NCBI RefSeq assembly: GCF_009669325.1
Contig: NZ_SZWE01000001.1
Location: forward strand, 2,299,501-2,363,500
DNA from: Roseovarius bejariae
Lineage (GTDB): Bacteria; Pseudomonadota; Alphaproteobacteria; Rhodobacterales; Rhodobacteraceae
DNA length: 64,000 bases
Reading direction: 5' to 3'
Each line of letters begins with the position of its first letter. Position 1 is the first letter of the stretch. The translations under genes and the position numbers were made by a program. Below, in pieces: positions 32,663 through 41,605 of the stretch. The notes under the pieces are model-generated. The model had not been told where the DNA came from. It worked only from the letters and a program-made list of their open reading frames with translations, and ran no database searches.

Positions 32663-34639
32663 TTGGTACAGTCGTCTCAGGCGGCGGAAGGGCTTCAGTC
32701 CATTCCGGCGCTATTGCAACGCAACGCCACGCAATACGCGTCGAAGATGGCGTATCGCGAGAAAGAATACGGCATCTGGCAGTGCTGGACCTGGGCGGAA
32801 ACCGGGAAAGAGATCGAAGCGCTTGCGCTTGGCTTTATCAATCTTGGGATCAAGGAAGGCGATTTCGTCGCGGTGATCGGGCGGAACCGTCCGCATTTCT
32901 ATTGGTCCATGGTGGCCGCGCAATCGGTGGGGGCGATCCCGGTGCCATTGTATCAGGATTCGGCCGCCGAGGAGATGGCCTATGTCATGGATCATTGTGG
33001 CGCGCGGTTTGCGATTGTCGAGGACCAGGAGCAGGTCGATAAGCTGATCGACATTCAGGACGAGCTGCACCAGTTCGAGCATATGATTTACGTCGATCCG
33101 CGTGGCTTGCGGAAGTACGATCATCACAAGCTGCACACCTTCACAGGGATTCAGGAGCAGGGCCGCGCCGCCTATTGGGAGTTCATCGAGGATCTCAAGG
33201 CGCGGCGTGAAAAGCTGACGTACGACAGCGTTTGCGTGATGCTTTATACCTCGGGGACGACGGGCAAACCCAAGGGGGTTGTCCTGTCGAACCGCAATAT
33301 CATCGAGGCGTCGAAGTCTTCCGCCGAGTTCGATAACCTGAACAAGGATGACGAGGTTCTGGCCTATCTGCCGATGGCATGGGTGGGCGATTTCATCTTT
33401 TCCATCGGGCAGGCCTATTGGACGGGGTTCTGCGTGAACTGCCCTGAAAGCGCCGACACGATGCAGACCGACCTGCGCGAGATCGGGCCGACGTATTATT
33501 TCGCCCCGCCGCGGGTGTTCGAGACGCAGCTGACCAACGTGATGATCCGGATGGAGGATGCGGGCCGCTTCAAGAAGTGGCTGTTCGATACCTTCATGGA
33601 ACATGCCCGCAAGGTTGGGCCGTCTATTCTGGATGGCAAGCCCGTGGGCGCTTGGGACCGATTCAAATATGCCTTGGGCAATATGTTCGTCTATGGGCCG
33701 CTCAAGGATACGCTGGGCTTTGGCAATGTGCGGGTTGGCTATACCGCCGGTGAGGCCATCGGGCCGGAGATTTTCGAATTCTACCGGTCGCTCGGTATCA
33801 ACCTGAAGCAGCTTTACGGCCAGACCGAGGCCAGCGTGTTCATCACGGTGCAGCCCGATGGCGAGGTGCGCAACGATACCGTGGGTGTGCCGGCCCCCGG
33901 CGTGGAGATCAAGATCGACGAGTCGGGCGAGGTCTTCTATCGCAGTGCGGGGACGTTCGAGTATTACTACAAGAACGAGGAAAGCACGAAAAAGACCAAG
34001 GACCCGGAAGGCTGGGTCGCGACGGGCGATGCGGGGTTCTTCGAAGAAGGCAGCGGGCATTTGCGGATCATCGACCGCGCCAAGGACGTGGGCAAGATGG
34101 CCGATGGCCGGATGTTTGCGCCCAAGTACGTGGAAAACAAGCTCAAGTTCTTCCCCAACATCCTGGAAGCCGTGGTTTTCGGCAACGGTCGAGAGGAATG
34201 CACGGCCTTCATCAACATCGACCTGACGGCGGTGGGCAACTGGGCCGAACGCAACAACATTGGCTATGCTTCGTATCAGGAACTGGCCGGGCATCCGCAG
34301 GTGCTTGAGACGATCCAAGAGCATGTCGAAGAGGTCAATCGCAGTCTCGCCGACGATCCGATGCTGGCGCATTGCCAAGTGCATCGGTTCCTTGTGCTGC
34401 ACAAGGAACTGGATGCCGACGATGGCGAGATGACCCGCACCCGCAAGGTGCGTCGTGGTGTGATTGCCGAGAAGTTCGAGGACCTTCTGAACGCGCTTTA
34501 CGACGGGTCTGACGAGGTCTTTACCACAACCGAAGTGACCTATGAGGATGGCCGCAAGGGCAGCATCAGCGCGACGTTGAAAATTGTCGATGCGGAGGTC
34601 TCACCGGTGGCGGCGCCGGGGAAAGTGGCGGCGGAATGA
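32663..34639 (+). CDS. Long-chain-type acyl-CoA synthetase linked to ABC transporter operon
   Basis: About 658 residues. AMP-forming ligase with LYTSGTTGKPKGVVLSN, QLYGQTEASVF, WVATGDAGFFEEGSGHLRIIDR and a C-terminal TRTRKVRRGVIAEKF, matching the FadD15/ACSL-like group with large insert. A strong GGAGGAG at 32651-32657 fits a TTG start at 32663; an ATG at 32648 lies before this site and is less likely. It is 54 bp upstream of livG-type genes, and this linkage suggests it activates the acid brought in by the transporter. Confidence 0.85.
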   Translation: MVQSSQAAEGLQSIPALLQRNATQYASKMAYREKEYGIWQCWTWAETGKEIEALALGFINLGIKEGDFVAVIGRNRPHFYWSMVAAQSVGAIPVPLYQDSAAEEMAYVMDHCGARFAIVEDQEQVDKLIDIQDELHQFEHMIYVDPRGLRKYDHHKLHTFTGIQEQGRAAYWEFIEDLKARREKLTYDSVCVMLYTSGTTGKPKGVVLSNRNIIEASKSSAEFDNLNKDDEVLAYLPMAWVGDFIFSIGQAYWTGFCVNCPESADTMQTDLREIGPTYYFAPPRVFETQLTNVMIRMEDAGRFKKWLFDTFMEHARKVGPSILDGKPVGAWDRFKYALGNMFVYGPLKDTLGFGNVRVGYTAGEAIGPEIFEFYRSLGINLKQLYGQTEASVFITVQPDGEVRNDTVGVPAPGVEIKIDESGEVFYRSAGTFEYYYKNEESTKKTKDPEGWVATGDAGFFEEGSGHLRIIDRAKDVGKMADGRMFAPKYVENKLKFFPNILEAVVFGNGREECTAFINIDLTAVGNWAERNNIGYASYQELAGHPQVLETIQEHVEEVNRSLADDPMLAHCQVHRFLVLHKELDADDGEMTRTRKVRRGVIAEKFEDLLNALYDGSDEVFTTTEVTYEDGRKGSISATLKIVDAEVSPVAAPGKVAAE

Positions 34640-34693
34640 GTGCTGTATCCGCCTGCCGAACAATCCCGGCCCAAGCCGCGAAGGAGTTGAAAA

Positions 34694-35512
34694 ATGCTTG
34701 ATGCATCAGAAGGTTACACCACCGAGGATGGCCGCAAGATCGGCGGTGTGGTGATGGAGATGAAACACATCACGCTGCGCTTTGGCGGGGTGGTGGCGAT
34801 CAAGGATATCAGCTTTGATATCCGCGAGGGCGAGATCCGCGCCATCATCGGGCCGAACGGGGCCGGGAAATCCTCGATGCTGAACGTGATCAGCGGGTTC
34901 TATAACCCTCAAGAGGGGCAGGTTTTCTATAAAGGGGAACTGCGCCCGCCGATGAAACCCTATCAGGTGGCACGTCAGGGGATCGCCCGGACCTTCCAGA
35001 ACATTGCCTTGTTCGACGGGATGTCTGTGCTGGACAACATCATGACGGGTCGCATCCGGCAGATGGACGCCGGGCTTTTCGCGCAGGCGCTTTGGAAGGG
35101 GAAGGCCGAGAAGGAAGAGGTCGTCAACCGCGAAGCCGTTGAAAAGATTATCGACTTTCTGGAAATCCAGCACATCCGCAAGACCCCGGTGGGCCGTCTG
35201 CCTTATGGTTTGAAGAAGCGGGTGGAGCTGGCCCGGGCGCTGGCCGCCGAGCCTTCGATCCTGCTTTTGGACGAGCCGATGGCGGGCATGAACGTCGAGG
35301 AAAAAGAGGACATGAGCCGCTTTATCCTGGACGTGAACGACGAGTTCGGCACCACCATTGCCCTGATCGAACACGACATGGGCGTGGTCATGGACCTTAG
35401 CGATCGGGTGGTCGTGATGGATTACGGCAAGAAGATCGGAGACGGCACGCCCGACGATGTGCGCAACAACCAGGCGGTGATCGACGCCTATCTGGGGGTG
35501 GCGCATGACTGA
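34694..35512 (+). CDS. Branched-chain-amino-acid-type ABC transporter ATPase (LivG-like)
   Basis: 272 residues. Walker A GPNGAGKSS, HAAT-family features TFQNIALFDGMSVLDNI and a signature LPYGLKKRVELARALA that deviates from LSGGQ (PYG replaces SGG), Walker B ILLLDEPMAGMN, switch H in LIEHDMGVVM. With the LivF-like protein it energises import. AAGGAG site before the ATG. Confidence 0.9.
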   Translation: MLDASEGYTTEDGRKIGGVVMEMKHITLRFGGVVAIKDISFDIREGEIRAIIGPNGAGKSSMLNVISGFYNPQEGQVFYKGELRPPMKPYQVARQGIARTFQNIALFDGMSVLDNIMTGRIRQMDAGLFAQALWKGKAEKEEVVNREAVEKIIDFLEIQHIRKTPVGRLPYGLKKRVELARALAAEPSILLLDEPMAGMNVEEKEDMSRFILDVNDEFGTTIALIEHDMGVVMDLSDRVVVMDYGKKIGDGTPDDVRNNQAVIDAYLGVAHD

Positions 35513-35521
35513 TTTTTCAAC

Positions 35522-35560
35522 GTCGGCAACAGGTCGGTACTGCGTCGGTAAAACGTCGGT
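35522..35560. repeat. Four-unit 11-bp phased GTCGG(T/C)A array
   Basis: GTCGG starts at 35522, 35533, 35544 and 35555, exactly 11 bp apart; unit consensus CGTCGGTANNN. It fills the 83-bp gap between the LivG-like and LivH-like genes. The same kind of array with the same period and orientation occurs at 42951-42990. Spacing of one helical turn places every copy on the same face of DNA, as in a multimeric protein-binding site. Confidence 0.7.
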
Positions 35561-35595
35561 GCCGCAGGGGAATTCGAAAAACGGAGGCTTGAACC

Positions 35596-36582
35596 ATGCC
35601 TGAACAGTTCATCTGGGGAATGGAGGTCTTCCTGAACGGCCTGATGTCGGGCGTTCTTTATGCCCTCGTCGCACTGGGCTTTGTCCTGATCTACAAGGCC
35701 TCGGGCATTTTCAACTATGCCCAGGGGGTCATGGCGTTGTTCGCGGCGCTGACACTTGTGGGGATCATGCAGGGGCAGGTGCCCTTCAGCCATTTGATCA
35801 ACGCGGTGCTGGGGACCGAGATTCACCATTTCGGATGGCATGTGCCGGCGATCCTGGCGATCCTTCTGACCATGGTGGTGATGGTCCTGCTGGCCTGGGC
35901 GGTGAACACCTTCGTGTTCCGGCATCTGGTCAACCAGGAGCCGATCATCCTGTTCATGGCGACCATCGGCCTTGCCTATTTCCTTGAAGGTTTTGGCGAC
36001 ATCATGTGGGGCAGCGACATCAAGAAGCTGGATGTCGGTCTTCCGCAGGGGATCAACGCGACGATCGACGAAGTTACCTACAACATCTTCGACTACGGGT
36101 TCTTCATCGACAATCTTGACCTGTTCGCGACGGCGATTGCGGCGGCACTGGTGTTCACGCTGGTTGTCTTTGCCCAATACAGCAAGCAGGGCCGTGCCAT
36201 GCGCGCCGTGGCCGATGATCACCAGGCGGCCCTGTCGGTGGGTATCAGCCTGAATTTCATCTGGGTGATGGTCTGGTCGCTGGCCGGGTTCGTGGCCTTG
36301 GTCGCCGGTATCATGTGGGGCACCAAATCGGGCGTGCAGTTCAGTCTGTCGTTGATCGCGCTGAAGGCCCTGCCGGTTCTGATGCTGGGTGGGTTCACCT
36401 CGATCCCGGGGGCCATCGTGGGTGGCCTGATCATCGGGGTTGGTGAGAAGCTGTTCGAGTTTTCCTTTGGCGCGATGATGGGCGGGGCGACCGAGAACTG
36501 GTTCGCCTATGTTCTCGCGCTGATCTTCCTCGTGTTCCGGCCACAGGGCCTGTTCGGTGAGAAGATCATCGAGAGGGTGTAG
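35596..36582 (+). CDS. Branched-chain-type ABC transporter permease (LivH-like)
   Basis: 328 residues with about eight membrane segments. Starts with LNGLMSGVLYALVALGFVLIYKASGIFNYAQG (shown by its two halves around residues 13-43), the standard LivH beginning, and has the cytoplasmic loop ARYSKQG-like QYSKQGRAMRAVADD near 195 that contacts the ATPase. Forms the transmembrane channel with the LivM-like protein. Confidence 0.92.
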   Translation: MPEQFIWGMEVFLNGLMSGVLYALVALGFVLIYKASGIFNYAQGVMALFAALTLVGIMQGQVPFSHLINAVLGTEIHHFGWHVPAILAILLTMVVMVLLAWAVNTFVFRHLVNQEPIILFMATIGLAYFLEGFGDIMWGSDIKKLDVGLPQGINATIDEVTYNIFDYGFFIDNLDLFATAIAAALVFTLVVFAQYSKQGRAMRAVADDHQAALSVGISLNFIWVMVWSLAGFVALVAGIMWGTKSGVQFSLSLIALKALPVLMLGGFTSIPGAIVGGLIIGVGEKLFEFSFGAMMGGATENWFAYVLALIFLVFRPQGLFGEKIIERV

Positions 36583-36584
36583 CG

Positions 36585-36839
36585 ATGAGGAAGCTGATTG
36601 CCATTGCCAATGTCATCGCATGGTCGGGCTTCTGGGCCTTCGGGTATCTCGCCTTCACGGCGGATGTTGACCAGACCGGGCAGATGGTGACGGCCGCAAT
36701 TCTGGCCGCGATTGGCGGCGGGGTGGGAATGCTGGCCTATTTCTGGCTGGTGCGCCACTCGGAGGAGACTGGGTATGCCAAGCCCGCAAACCGCGCGGAA
36801 AAGCGTGAGGACGACGAAATTCATGGGGAGGTTCTGTAA
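36585..36839 (+). CDS. Small two-helix membrane protein inside the ABC operon
   Basis: 84 residues with two membrane segments (about 5-25, IANVIAWSGFWAFGYLAF, and 36-56, ILAAIGGGVGMLAYFWLV) and a charged C-terminal tail (ANRAEKREDDEIHGEVL). It begins two bases after the livH stop and its TAA overlaps the livM ATG, so it is certainly part of the operon. Not recognised; it may be an accessory or stabilising subunit of the transporter. Confidence 0.75.
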   Translation: MRKLIAIANVIAWSGFWAFGYLAFTADVDQTGQMVTAAILAAIGGGVGMLAYFWLVRHSEETGYAKPANRAEKREDDEIHGEVL

Positions 36840-37915
36840 TGTTCTATCGTGAGGCGGGGGATTTCAAGACCTCCTATGTCGAGGACGGCCAGACCTTCCC
36901 GATCAAGTTCGACCGTTACCGGTACTATGCGGTTCTGATCGCGGCCTTTGCCGTGGTGCCCTTTATCATCAACGATTACTGGGTGAACGCGGTTTTCCTG
37001 CCGTTCCTGATTTACTCGATCGCGGCGATTGGCCTGAATATCCTTGTGGGCTATTGCGGGCAAGTGAGCCTTGGGACCGGGGGCTTCATGGCCGTGGGGG
37101 CCTATGCCTGTTACAAGCTGATGACGGCCTTTCCCGAGGTGAACATCCTGTTCCACGTGATCCTGTCGGGGGGGGTGACGGCGGCGGTCTGTGTGCTGTT
37201 CGGCCTGCCCAGTTTGCGGATCAAGGGCTTTTACCTTGCCGTGGCCACGCTGGCGGCGCAGTTCTTTCTGGTCTGGCTGTTCAACCGGGTGCCGTGGTTC
37301 TACAACTATTCGGCCTCGGGGCAGATCAGCGCACCGGAGCGGACGGTTTTCGGCGTGCCGGTGACCGGCGCCGAGACAGCGCCTTGGGCGGCCTACCTGT
37401 TCTGTCTGGTCTTTACCGTGCTTTGCGCGATCCTTGCGCGGAACCTGACGCGGGGCATGGCGGGGCGCAAATGGATGGCCATTCGTGACATGGACATCGC
37501 CGCCGAGATCATCGGGGTGAACCCGCTGCGCGCGAAGCTGACCGCCTTCATGATTTCGGGCTTTTTCGTGGGGATCGCGGGGGCGTTGTTCTTCGCGGTC
37601 TACCTCGGCGCGGTCGAGGTGGGCGAGGCCTTTGGCATCACCAAGTCGTTCCTTGTCCTGTTCATGGTGATCATCGGCGGGCTTGGGTCGATCTTTGGCA
37701 GCTTTGCCGGGGCGGCCTTCCTCGTGCTGTTGCCGGTACTTCTGAAGAACGTCTTGGTGGGCACGCTTGGCTGGCCAACCGACCTCGCGGCGCATCTGGA
37801 ATTCATGATCGTGGGGGGCCTCATCGTGGTCTTCCTGATCGCCGAACCCCACGGCCTTGCGCAGCTTTGGCGCGTGGCGAAAGAGAAACTGAGGCTTTGG
37901 CCCTTCCCGCACTAG
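36839..37915 (+). CDS. Branched-chain-type ABC transporter permease (LivM-like)
   Basis: 358 residues, about nine to ten membrane segments. LivM features: IAAIGLNILVGYCGQVSLGTGGFM, split around residues 61-85, and GRKWMAIRDMDIAAEIIGVNP near 210-230, the coupling loop. The N-terminal soluble stretch of about 30 residues is longer than in E. coli LivM. Start ATG overlaps the preceding small gene's stop. Confidence 0.92.
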   Translation: MFYREAGDFKTSYVEDGQTFPIKFDRYRYYAVLIAAFAVVPFIINDYWVNAVFLPFLIYSIAAIGLNILVGYCGQVSLGTGGFMAVGAYACYKLMTAFPEVNILFHVILSGGVTAAVCVLFGLPSLRIKGFYLAVATLAAQFFLVWLFNRVPWFYNYSASGQISAPERTVFGVPVTGAETAPWAAYLFCLVFTVLCAILARNLTRGMAGRKWMAIRDMDIAAEIIGVNPLRAKLTAFMISGFFVGIAGALFFAVYLGAVEVGEAFGITKSFLVLFMVIIGGLGSIFGSFAGAAFLVLLPVLLKNVLVGTLGWPTDLAAHLEFMIVGGLIVVFLIAEPHGLAQLWRVAKEKLRLWPFPH

Positions 37916-38005
37916 GGGCGGGCCCGAGAGGAGAGAATGGATCGGGGGCGGATAACCCCCGGCGCATCGCAACATCGGAACAACACCAAGGGAGGAAATG
38001 AACCG

Positions 38006-39289
38006 ATGAAAAAGACAATCTTTAGCGCAGCCGTGGCGGCCGTGATGGCCGCAGCCCCGGCGCTGGCGGATCTGACGATCGTCGATACCAGCTATCGCAC
38101 GGGGCCTTATGCCGCGAACGGGATTCCGTTCTCGGACGGGTATCAGGACTATTTTACCCTGCTCAACCAGCGGGACGGTGGCATCGGCGGGGAGAAGATC
38201 AACCTCATCGAATGCGAGACCGGCTATAACACCGAGAAGGGTGTGGAATGCTATGAATCGACCAAGGGGGAAGGCGCGCTTGTCTATCAACCGCTGTCGA
38301 CCGGCATCACCTATCAGCTGATCCCGAAAGTGTCGGCGGATGGTATCCCGCTTCACACCATGGGCTATGGCCGGACCTCGGCCAAGAACGGCAAGGTGTT
38401 CGAATGGGTCTTTAACTACCCGGCCAACTACTGGGATGGTGCAAGCCATGCCGTGACCCACATTCTGGACCAGAACGATGGCGACATCAGCGGCAAGACC
38501 ATTGCGCTTGTCTATCACAACTCGGCCTACGGCAAGGAGCCGATCCGGACCCTGGAAGGTCTGGCCGAGAAGCATGGTTTCAACCTGACCCTTCTGCCGG
38601 TGGATCACCCCGGTCAGGAGCAGAAATCGCAGTGGCTGCAAATCCGCCGCGAGAAGCCTGATTACGTTGTGATGTGGGGCTGGGGCGTGATGAACCAAGT
38701 CGCGATTCAGGAAGCCGTGAACATCCGCTTCCCGATGGAAAATTTCATCGGCGTCTGGTGGTCCGGTTCGGAAAACGACGTGAAAGCGGCAGGCGAGCGT
38801 GCCGATGGCTACAAGGCGCTGACCTTCCACAACATCGGCAGCGATTACCCGGTCTATGACGACATCCAGAAGCATGTTGTCGACACCGGAAATGCCGCCG
38901 GTGCGGGCGATCAGATCGGTTCGGTCCTGTATAACCGTGGCATGTATGCCGCGATGCTGGCCGCCGAAGCAATCAAGACCGCGCAAGAGATGCACGGTAC
39001 CTCGGTGATCAATGCCGCGCAGATGCGGGACGGTATGGAAAACCTTGAAATGACCGAAGAAAAGATGGCCGCAATCGGCCTTCCCAACTTTGGCCCGGAA
39101 TTCAAGGTGAGCTGTGAAAACCATGGCGGCAACGGCTTTGGCGCCGTGTCGCAGTGGGATGCCGAAGCAGGTGAGTTCAAGCTGATCACCGAGTACTTCC
39201 AGTCGGATCAGGAGGTGCTTGCGCCGCTGATCGAGGAAGACTCGATGGGCTTTGCCGAGGAAAACGGTATCGAGTTGCGCTGCAACTGA
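38006..39289 (+). CDS. Branched-chain-type ABC transporter substrate-binding protein
   Basis: 427 residues; signal peptide MKKTIFSAAVAAVMAAAPALA. Type I periplasmic binding fold (Peripla_BP_6): VDTSYRTGPYAANGIPFSDG at the start of the mature protein, GYNTEKGVECYESTK, and a hinge region near MWGWGVMNQVAIQEA. Four cysteines. GGAGGA ribosome site before the ATG. The aromatic-rich family seen next to CoA ligases is usually for aromatic or fatty acids rather than leucine, but the ligand cannot be read from the sequence. Confidence 0.9.
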   Translation: MKKTIFSAAVAAVMAAAPALADLTIVDTSYRTGPYAANGIPFSDGYQDYFTLLNQRDGGIGGEKINLIECETGYNTEKGVECYESTKGEGALVYQPLSTGITYQLIPKVSADGIPLHTMGYGRTSAKNGKVFEWVFNYPANYWDGASHAVTHILDQNDGDISGKTIALVYHNSAYGKEPIRTLEGLAEKHGFNLTLLPVDHPGQEQKSQWLQIRREKPDYVVMWGWGVMNQVAIQEAVNIRFPMENFIGVWWSGSENDVKAAGERADGYKALTFHNIGSDYPVYDDIQKHVVDTGNAAGAGDQIGSVLYNRGMYAAMLAAEAIKTAQEMHGTSVINAAQMRDGMENLEMTEEKMAAIGLPNFGPEFKVSCENHGGNGFGAVSQWDAEAGEFKLITEYFQSDQEVLAPLIEEDSMGFAEENGIELRCN

Positions 39290-39310
39290 TCGGCCTCTGA
39301 CGATATAGGG

Positions 39311-39331
39311 CGCGGCGGAATGGCCGCCGCG
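39311..39331 (+). terminator. Intercistronic hairpin after the binding-protein gene
   Basis: 8-bp stem CGCGGCGG (39311-39318) / CCGCCGCG (39324-39331) with loop AATGG and no T-run. Position directly after the binding-protein gene and before the LivF-like gene suggests a partial terminator or mRNA-stabilising structure that raises binding-protein expression. Confidence 0.5.
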
Positions 39332-39386
39332 TCCACACCAGACACAGGAAGGCCCCGACCATTCGGGACCGTGACGGAGATACATC

Positions 39387-40211
39387 ATGCTCGACGCAGG
39401 ACGCACCGAAGAGAAGCTGCTTGAGGTCAACAATATCGAGGTGATCTATAACCATGTGATCCTCGTTCTGAAGGGCGTCAGCCTGAGCGTGCCGAAAGGC
39501 GGGATCACCGCGCTTTTGGGCGGCAATGGTGCGGGCAAGACGACGACCCTCAAGGCGGTGTCGAACCTTCTGAAATCGGAGCGCGGCGAGGTGACGAAGG
39601 GCTCGATCACCTATCGCGGCGAGCGCGTGCAGGATCTGGTGCCCTCGGACCTTGTGAAGAAGGGCGTGATTCAGGTGATGGAAGGACGACATTGCTTTGA
39701 GCATCTGACCGTCGAGGAAAACCTTTTGACAGGCGCCTATACCCGCGGATCGAGCCGTGGTGAGATCGATGCCGATCTGGAGATGGTTTACGACTATTTC
39801 CCGCGCCTGAAGGAGCGCCGCAGATCGCAGGCGGGCTATACCTCGGGTGGGGAACAGCAGATGGTGGCCATCGGTCGTGCGCTCATGAGCCGCCCCGAGA
39901 CCATTCTTCTGGACGAGCCGAGCATGGGCCTTGCCCCGCAGCTTGTGGAGCAGATTTTCAACATCGTGAAAAAGCTTAACGAGGAGGAGGGCTATACCTT
40001 CCTGTTGGCCGAGCAGAACACAAACGTTGCCCTGCGTTTTGCGCATTACGGATACATCCTTGAATCGGGGCGCGTGGTGATGGATGGCCCCGCCGCCGAC
40101 CTGCGCGAGAACCCGGATGTGAAGGAATTTTACCTTGGGATGTCGGACGAGGGGCGCAAGAGCTTTCGCGATGTACGCAGTTATCGCCGCCGCAAACGGT
40201 GGCTGAGCTAA
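39387..40211 (+). CDS. Branched-chain-type ABC transporter ATPase (LivF-like)
   Basis: 274 residues. Walker A GGNGAGKTT near 45-53, signature TSGGEQQMVAIGRALMSRPE, Walker B ILLDEPSMGLAPQLV, switch region LLAEQNTNVAL. The C-terminal extension (EFYLGMSDEGRKSFRDVRSY) is longer than in E. coli LivF and is common where the operon carries a phenylacetate-CoA-ligase-like gene. GGAGA ribosome site upstream. Confidence 0.9.
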   Translation: MLDAGRTEEKLLEVNNIEVIYNHVILVLKGVSLSVPKGGITALLGGNGAGKTTTLKAVSNLLKSERGEVTKGSITYRGERVQDLVPSDLVKKGVIQVMEGRHCFEHLTVEENLLTGAYTRGSSRGEIDADLEMVYDYFPRLKERRRSQAGYTSGGEQQMVAIGRALMSRPETILLDEPSMGLAPQLVEQIFNIVKKLNEEEGYTFLLAEQNTNVALRFAHYGYILESGRVVMDGPAADLRENPDVKEFYLGMSDEGRKSFRDVRSYRRRKRWLS

Positions 40212-40235
40212 GGGCCTCAGAGGCCCGGCAAAACG

Positions 40236-40258
40236 GCGGCTGCCCAACCGGCAGTCGC
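40236..40258 (+). terminator. Weak intercistronic hairpin
   Basis: Stem GCGGCTGCC (40236-40244) / GGCAGTCGC (40250-40258), one G-T pair, loop CAACC, no clear T-run. Lies in the 156-bp gap between the LivF-like and ligase-like genes. Confidence 0.35.
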
Positions 40259-40367
40259 GTTATTCGGGCAGGCCGCAAGATTTCACAAGGAGCACCCGTG
40301 AGGTGCCCGACATCAATAGGTCAAGTTTCCGCCACGTGGAGCAGAGTGGCACTTGGGGGATGACGAT

Positions 40368-41588
40368 ATGAGCAAATATTTCGACGAACTGGAAACCCGT
40401 AGCGCGGATGAGCGGGCTGCGGCGTACGCCCGGGCCCTGCCCGAGCAGATCGAGCGTGCCAAGGGCTTGGCAGGGTATGGTGACCGCCTGAAGGCGGTGG
40501 ACCCGTCGGCGGTGAAGAGCGTGGCGGATTTGGCCGCACTCCCGGTGTTGCGCAAGTCCGACCTTGGGCAGGCGCAGGGGGCTTCGGCACCCTTCGGGGG
40601 GCTGACCACGCGGGCGGCCTCGCAATTTGCGCATGTGTTTCAATCGCCTGGCCCGATTTATGAGCCGGGCGGGGATAGCCATGACTGGTGGCGGATGGGC
40701 CGTTTCCTGCATGCCTGTGGCGTGGGAAAGGGCGATATCGTGCAGAACTGTTTCGGCTATCACCTGACGCCGGCGGGGATGATTTTCGAGAATGGCGCGC
40801 GGGCCGTTGGGGCCGCTGTTTTGCCCGCCGGAACCGGACAGACCGAGCTTCAGGCGCGGGCGGCGCATGATATTGGCGTGACCGCCTATGCCGGGACGCC
40901 CGATTACCTGAAGATCATTCTGGACAAGGCCGATGAGATGGGCCTTTCGCTGTCGATCACCAAGGCTGCTGTGGGCGGTGGGGCGCTGTTCCCGTCGCTG
41001 CGGCAGGAATATGCGGATCGCGGTATCGCCTGTTTGCAGTGTTATGCCACGGCCGATCTGGGCAATATCGCCTATGAAAGCGAGGCGCAGGAGGGGTTGA
41101 TCCTTGATGAGGGCGTGATCGTCGAGATCGTGACCCCCGGCACGGGGGATCCGGTGGCCCCCGGTGAAGTGGGGGAGGTGGTGGTGACCACGCTGAACCC
41201 CGATTATCCGCTGATCCGTTTTGCCACGGGCGACCTGAGCGCCATGATGGACGGCGAAAGCCCCTGTGGGCGCACCAACACCCGCATCAAGGGCTGGATG
41301 GGCCGGGCCGATCAGACGACCAAGATCAAGGGCATGTTCGTTCGCCCCGAGCAGGTGGCCGCCTTGGTTGCCAAGCACGCCGAGATCGCCAAGGCGCGGG
41401 TCATTGCCAGCCGTGAAGGCGAGATGGATGTGATGACCGTGCAGATCGAGGCCGAGGGCGGTGATGCCGAAGGCTATGCCGGGTCAGTGGCCGATGCCCT
41501 GAAGCTCAAGGGCCGGGTCGAGATCGTGGCGCCGGGAAGCCTACCGAATGACGGCAAGGTGATCGAGGATCAGCGCAGCTACGACTAA
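40368..41588 (+). CDS. Phenylacetate-CoA-ligase-family protein with altered P-loop
   Basis: 406 residues. Overall PaaK-like order: N-terminal AAAYARALPEQIERAK, LPVLRKSDL near 57-65, CYATADLGNIAYE in place of the usual YGxTE adenylate motif, DLSAMMDGESPCGRTN, and the PaaK C-terminal MFVRPEQVAALV. However the SSGTTGxPK phosphate loop expected near residue 90 reads FQSPGPIYEPGG, lacking the threonines and lysine. So it may act on a different substrate, need no ATP, or be non-catalytic. Last gene of the transporter operon. ATG 40368 with GGGGGA upstream. Confidence 0.75.
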   Translation: MSKYFDELETRSADERAAAYARALPEQIERAKGLAGYGDRLKAVDPSAVKSVADLAALPVLRKSDLGQAQGASAPFGGLTTRAASQFAHVFQSPGPIYEPGGDSHDWWRMGRFLHACGVGKGDIVQNCFGYHLTPAGMIFENGARAVGAAVLPAGTGQTELQARAAHDIGVTAYAGTPDYLKIILDKADEMGLSLSITKAAVGGGALFPSLRQEYADRGIACLQCYATADLGNIAYESEAQEGLILDEGVIVEIVTPGTGDPVAPGEVGEVVVTTLNPDYPLIRFATGDLSAMMDGESPCGRTNTRIKGWMGRADQTTKIKGMFVRPEQVAALVAKHAEIAKARVIASREGEMDVMTVQIEAEGGDAEGYAGSVADALKLKGRVEIVAPGSLPNDGKVIEDQRSYD

Positions 41589-41605
41589 GCCGAAAAACCC
41601 TTTAT

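Noticed and set aside
35522..35560. Plasmid iterons or a parS site
   Set aside because: No rep or par genes nearby and the array lies inside a metabolic operon; the sequence does not resemble parS.
36821..39433. An 870-codon minus-strand open frame across livM and the binding-protein gene
   Set aside because: Rich in H, R, Q and P as typical of antisense frames of G+C-rich genes; the plus strand carries two clear transporter genes there.
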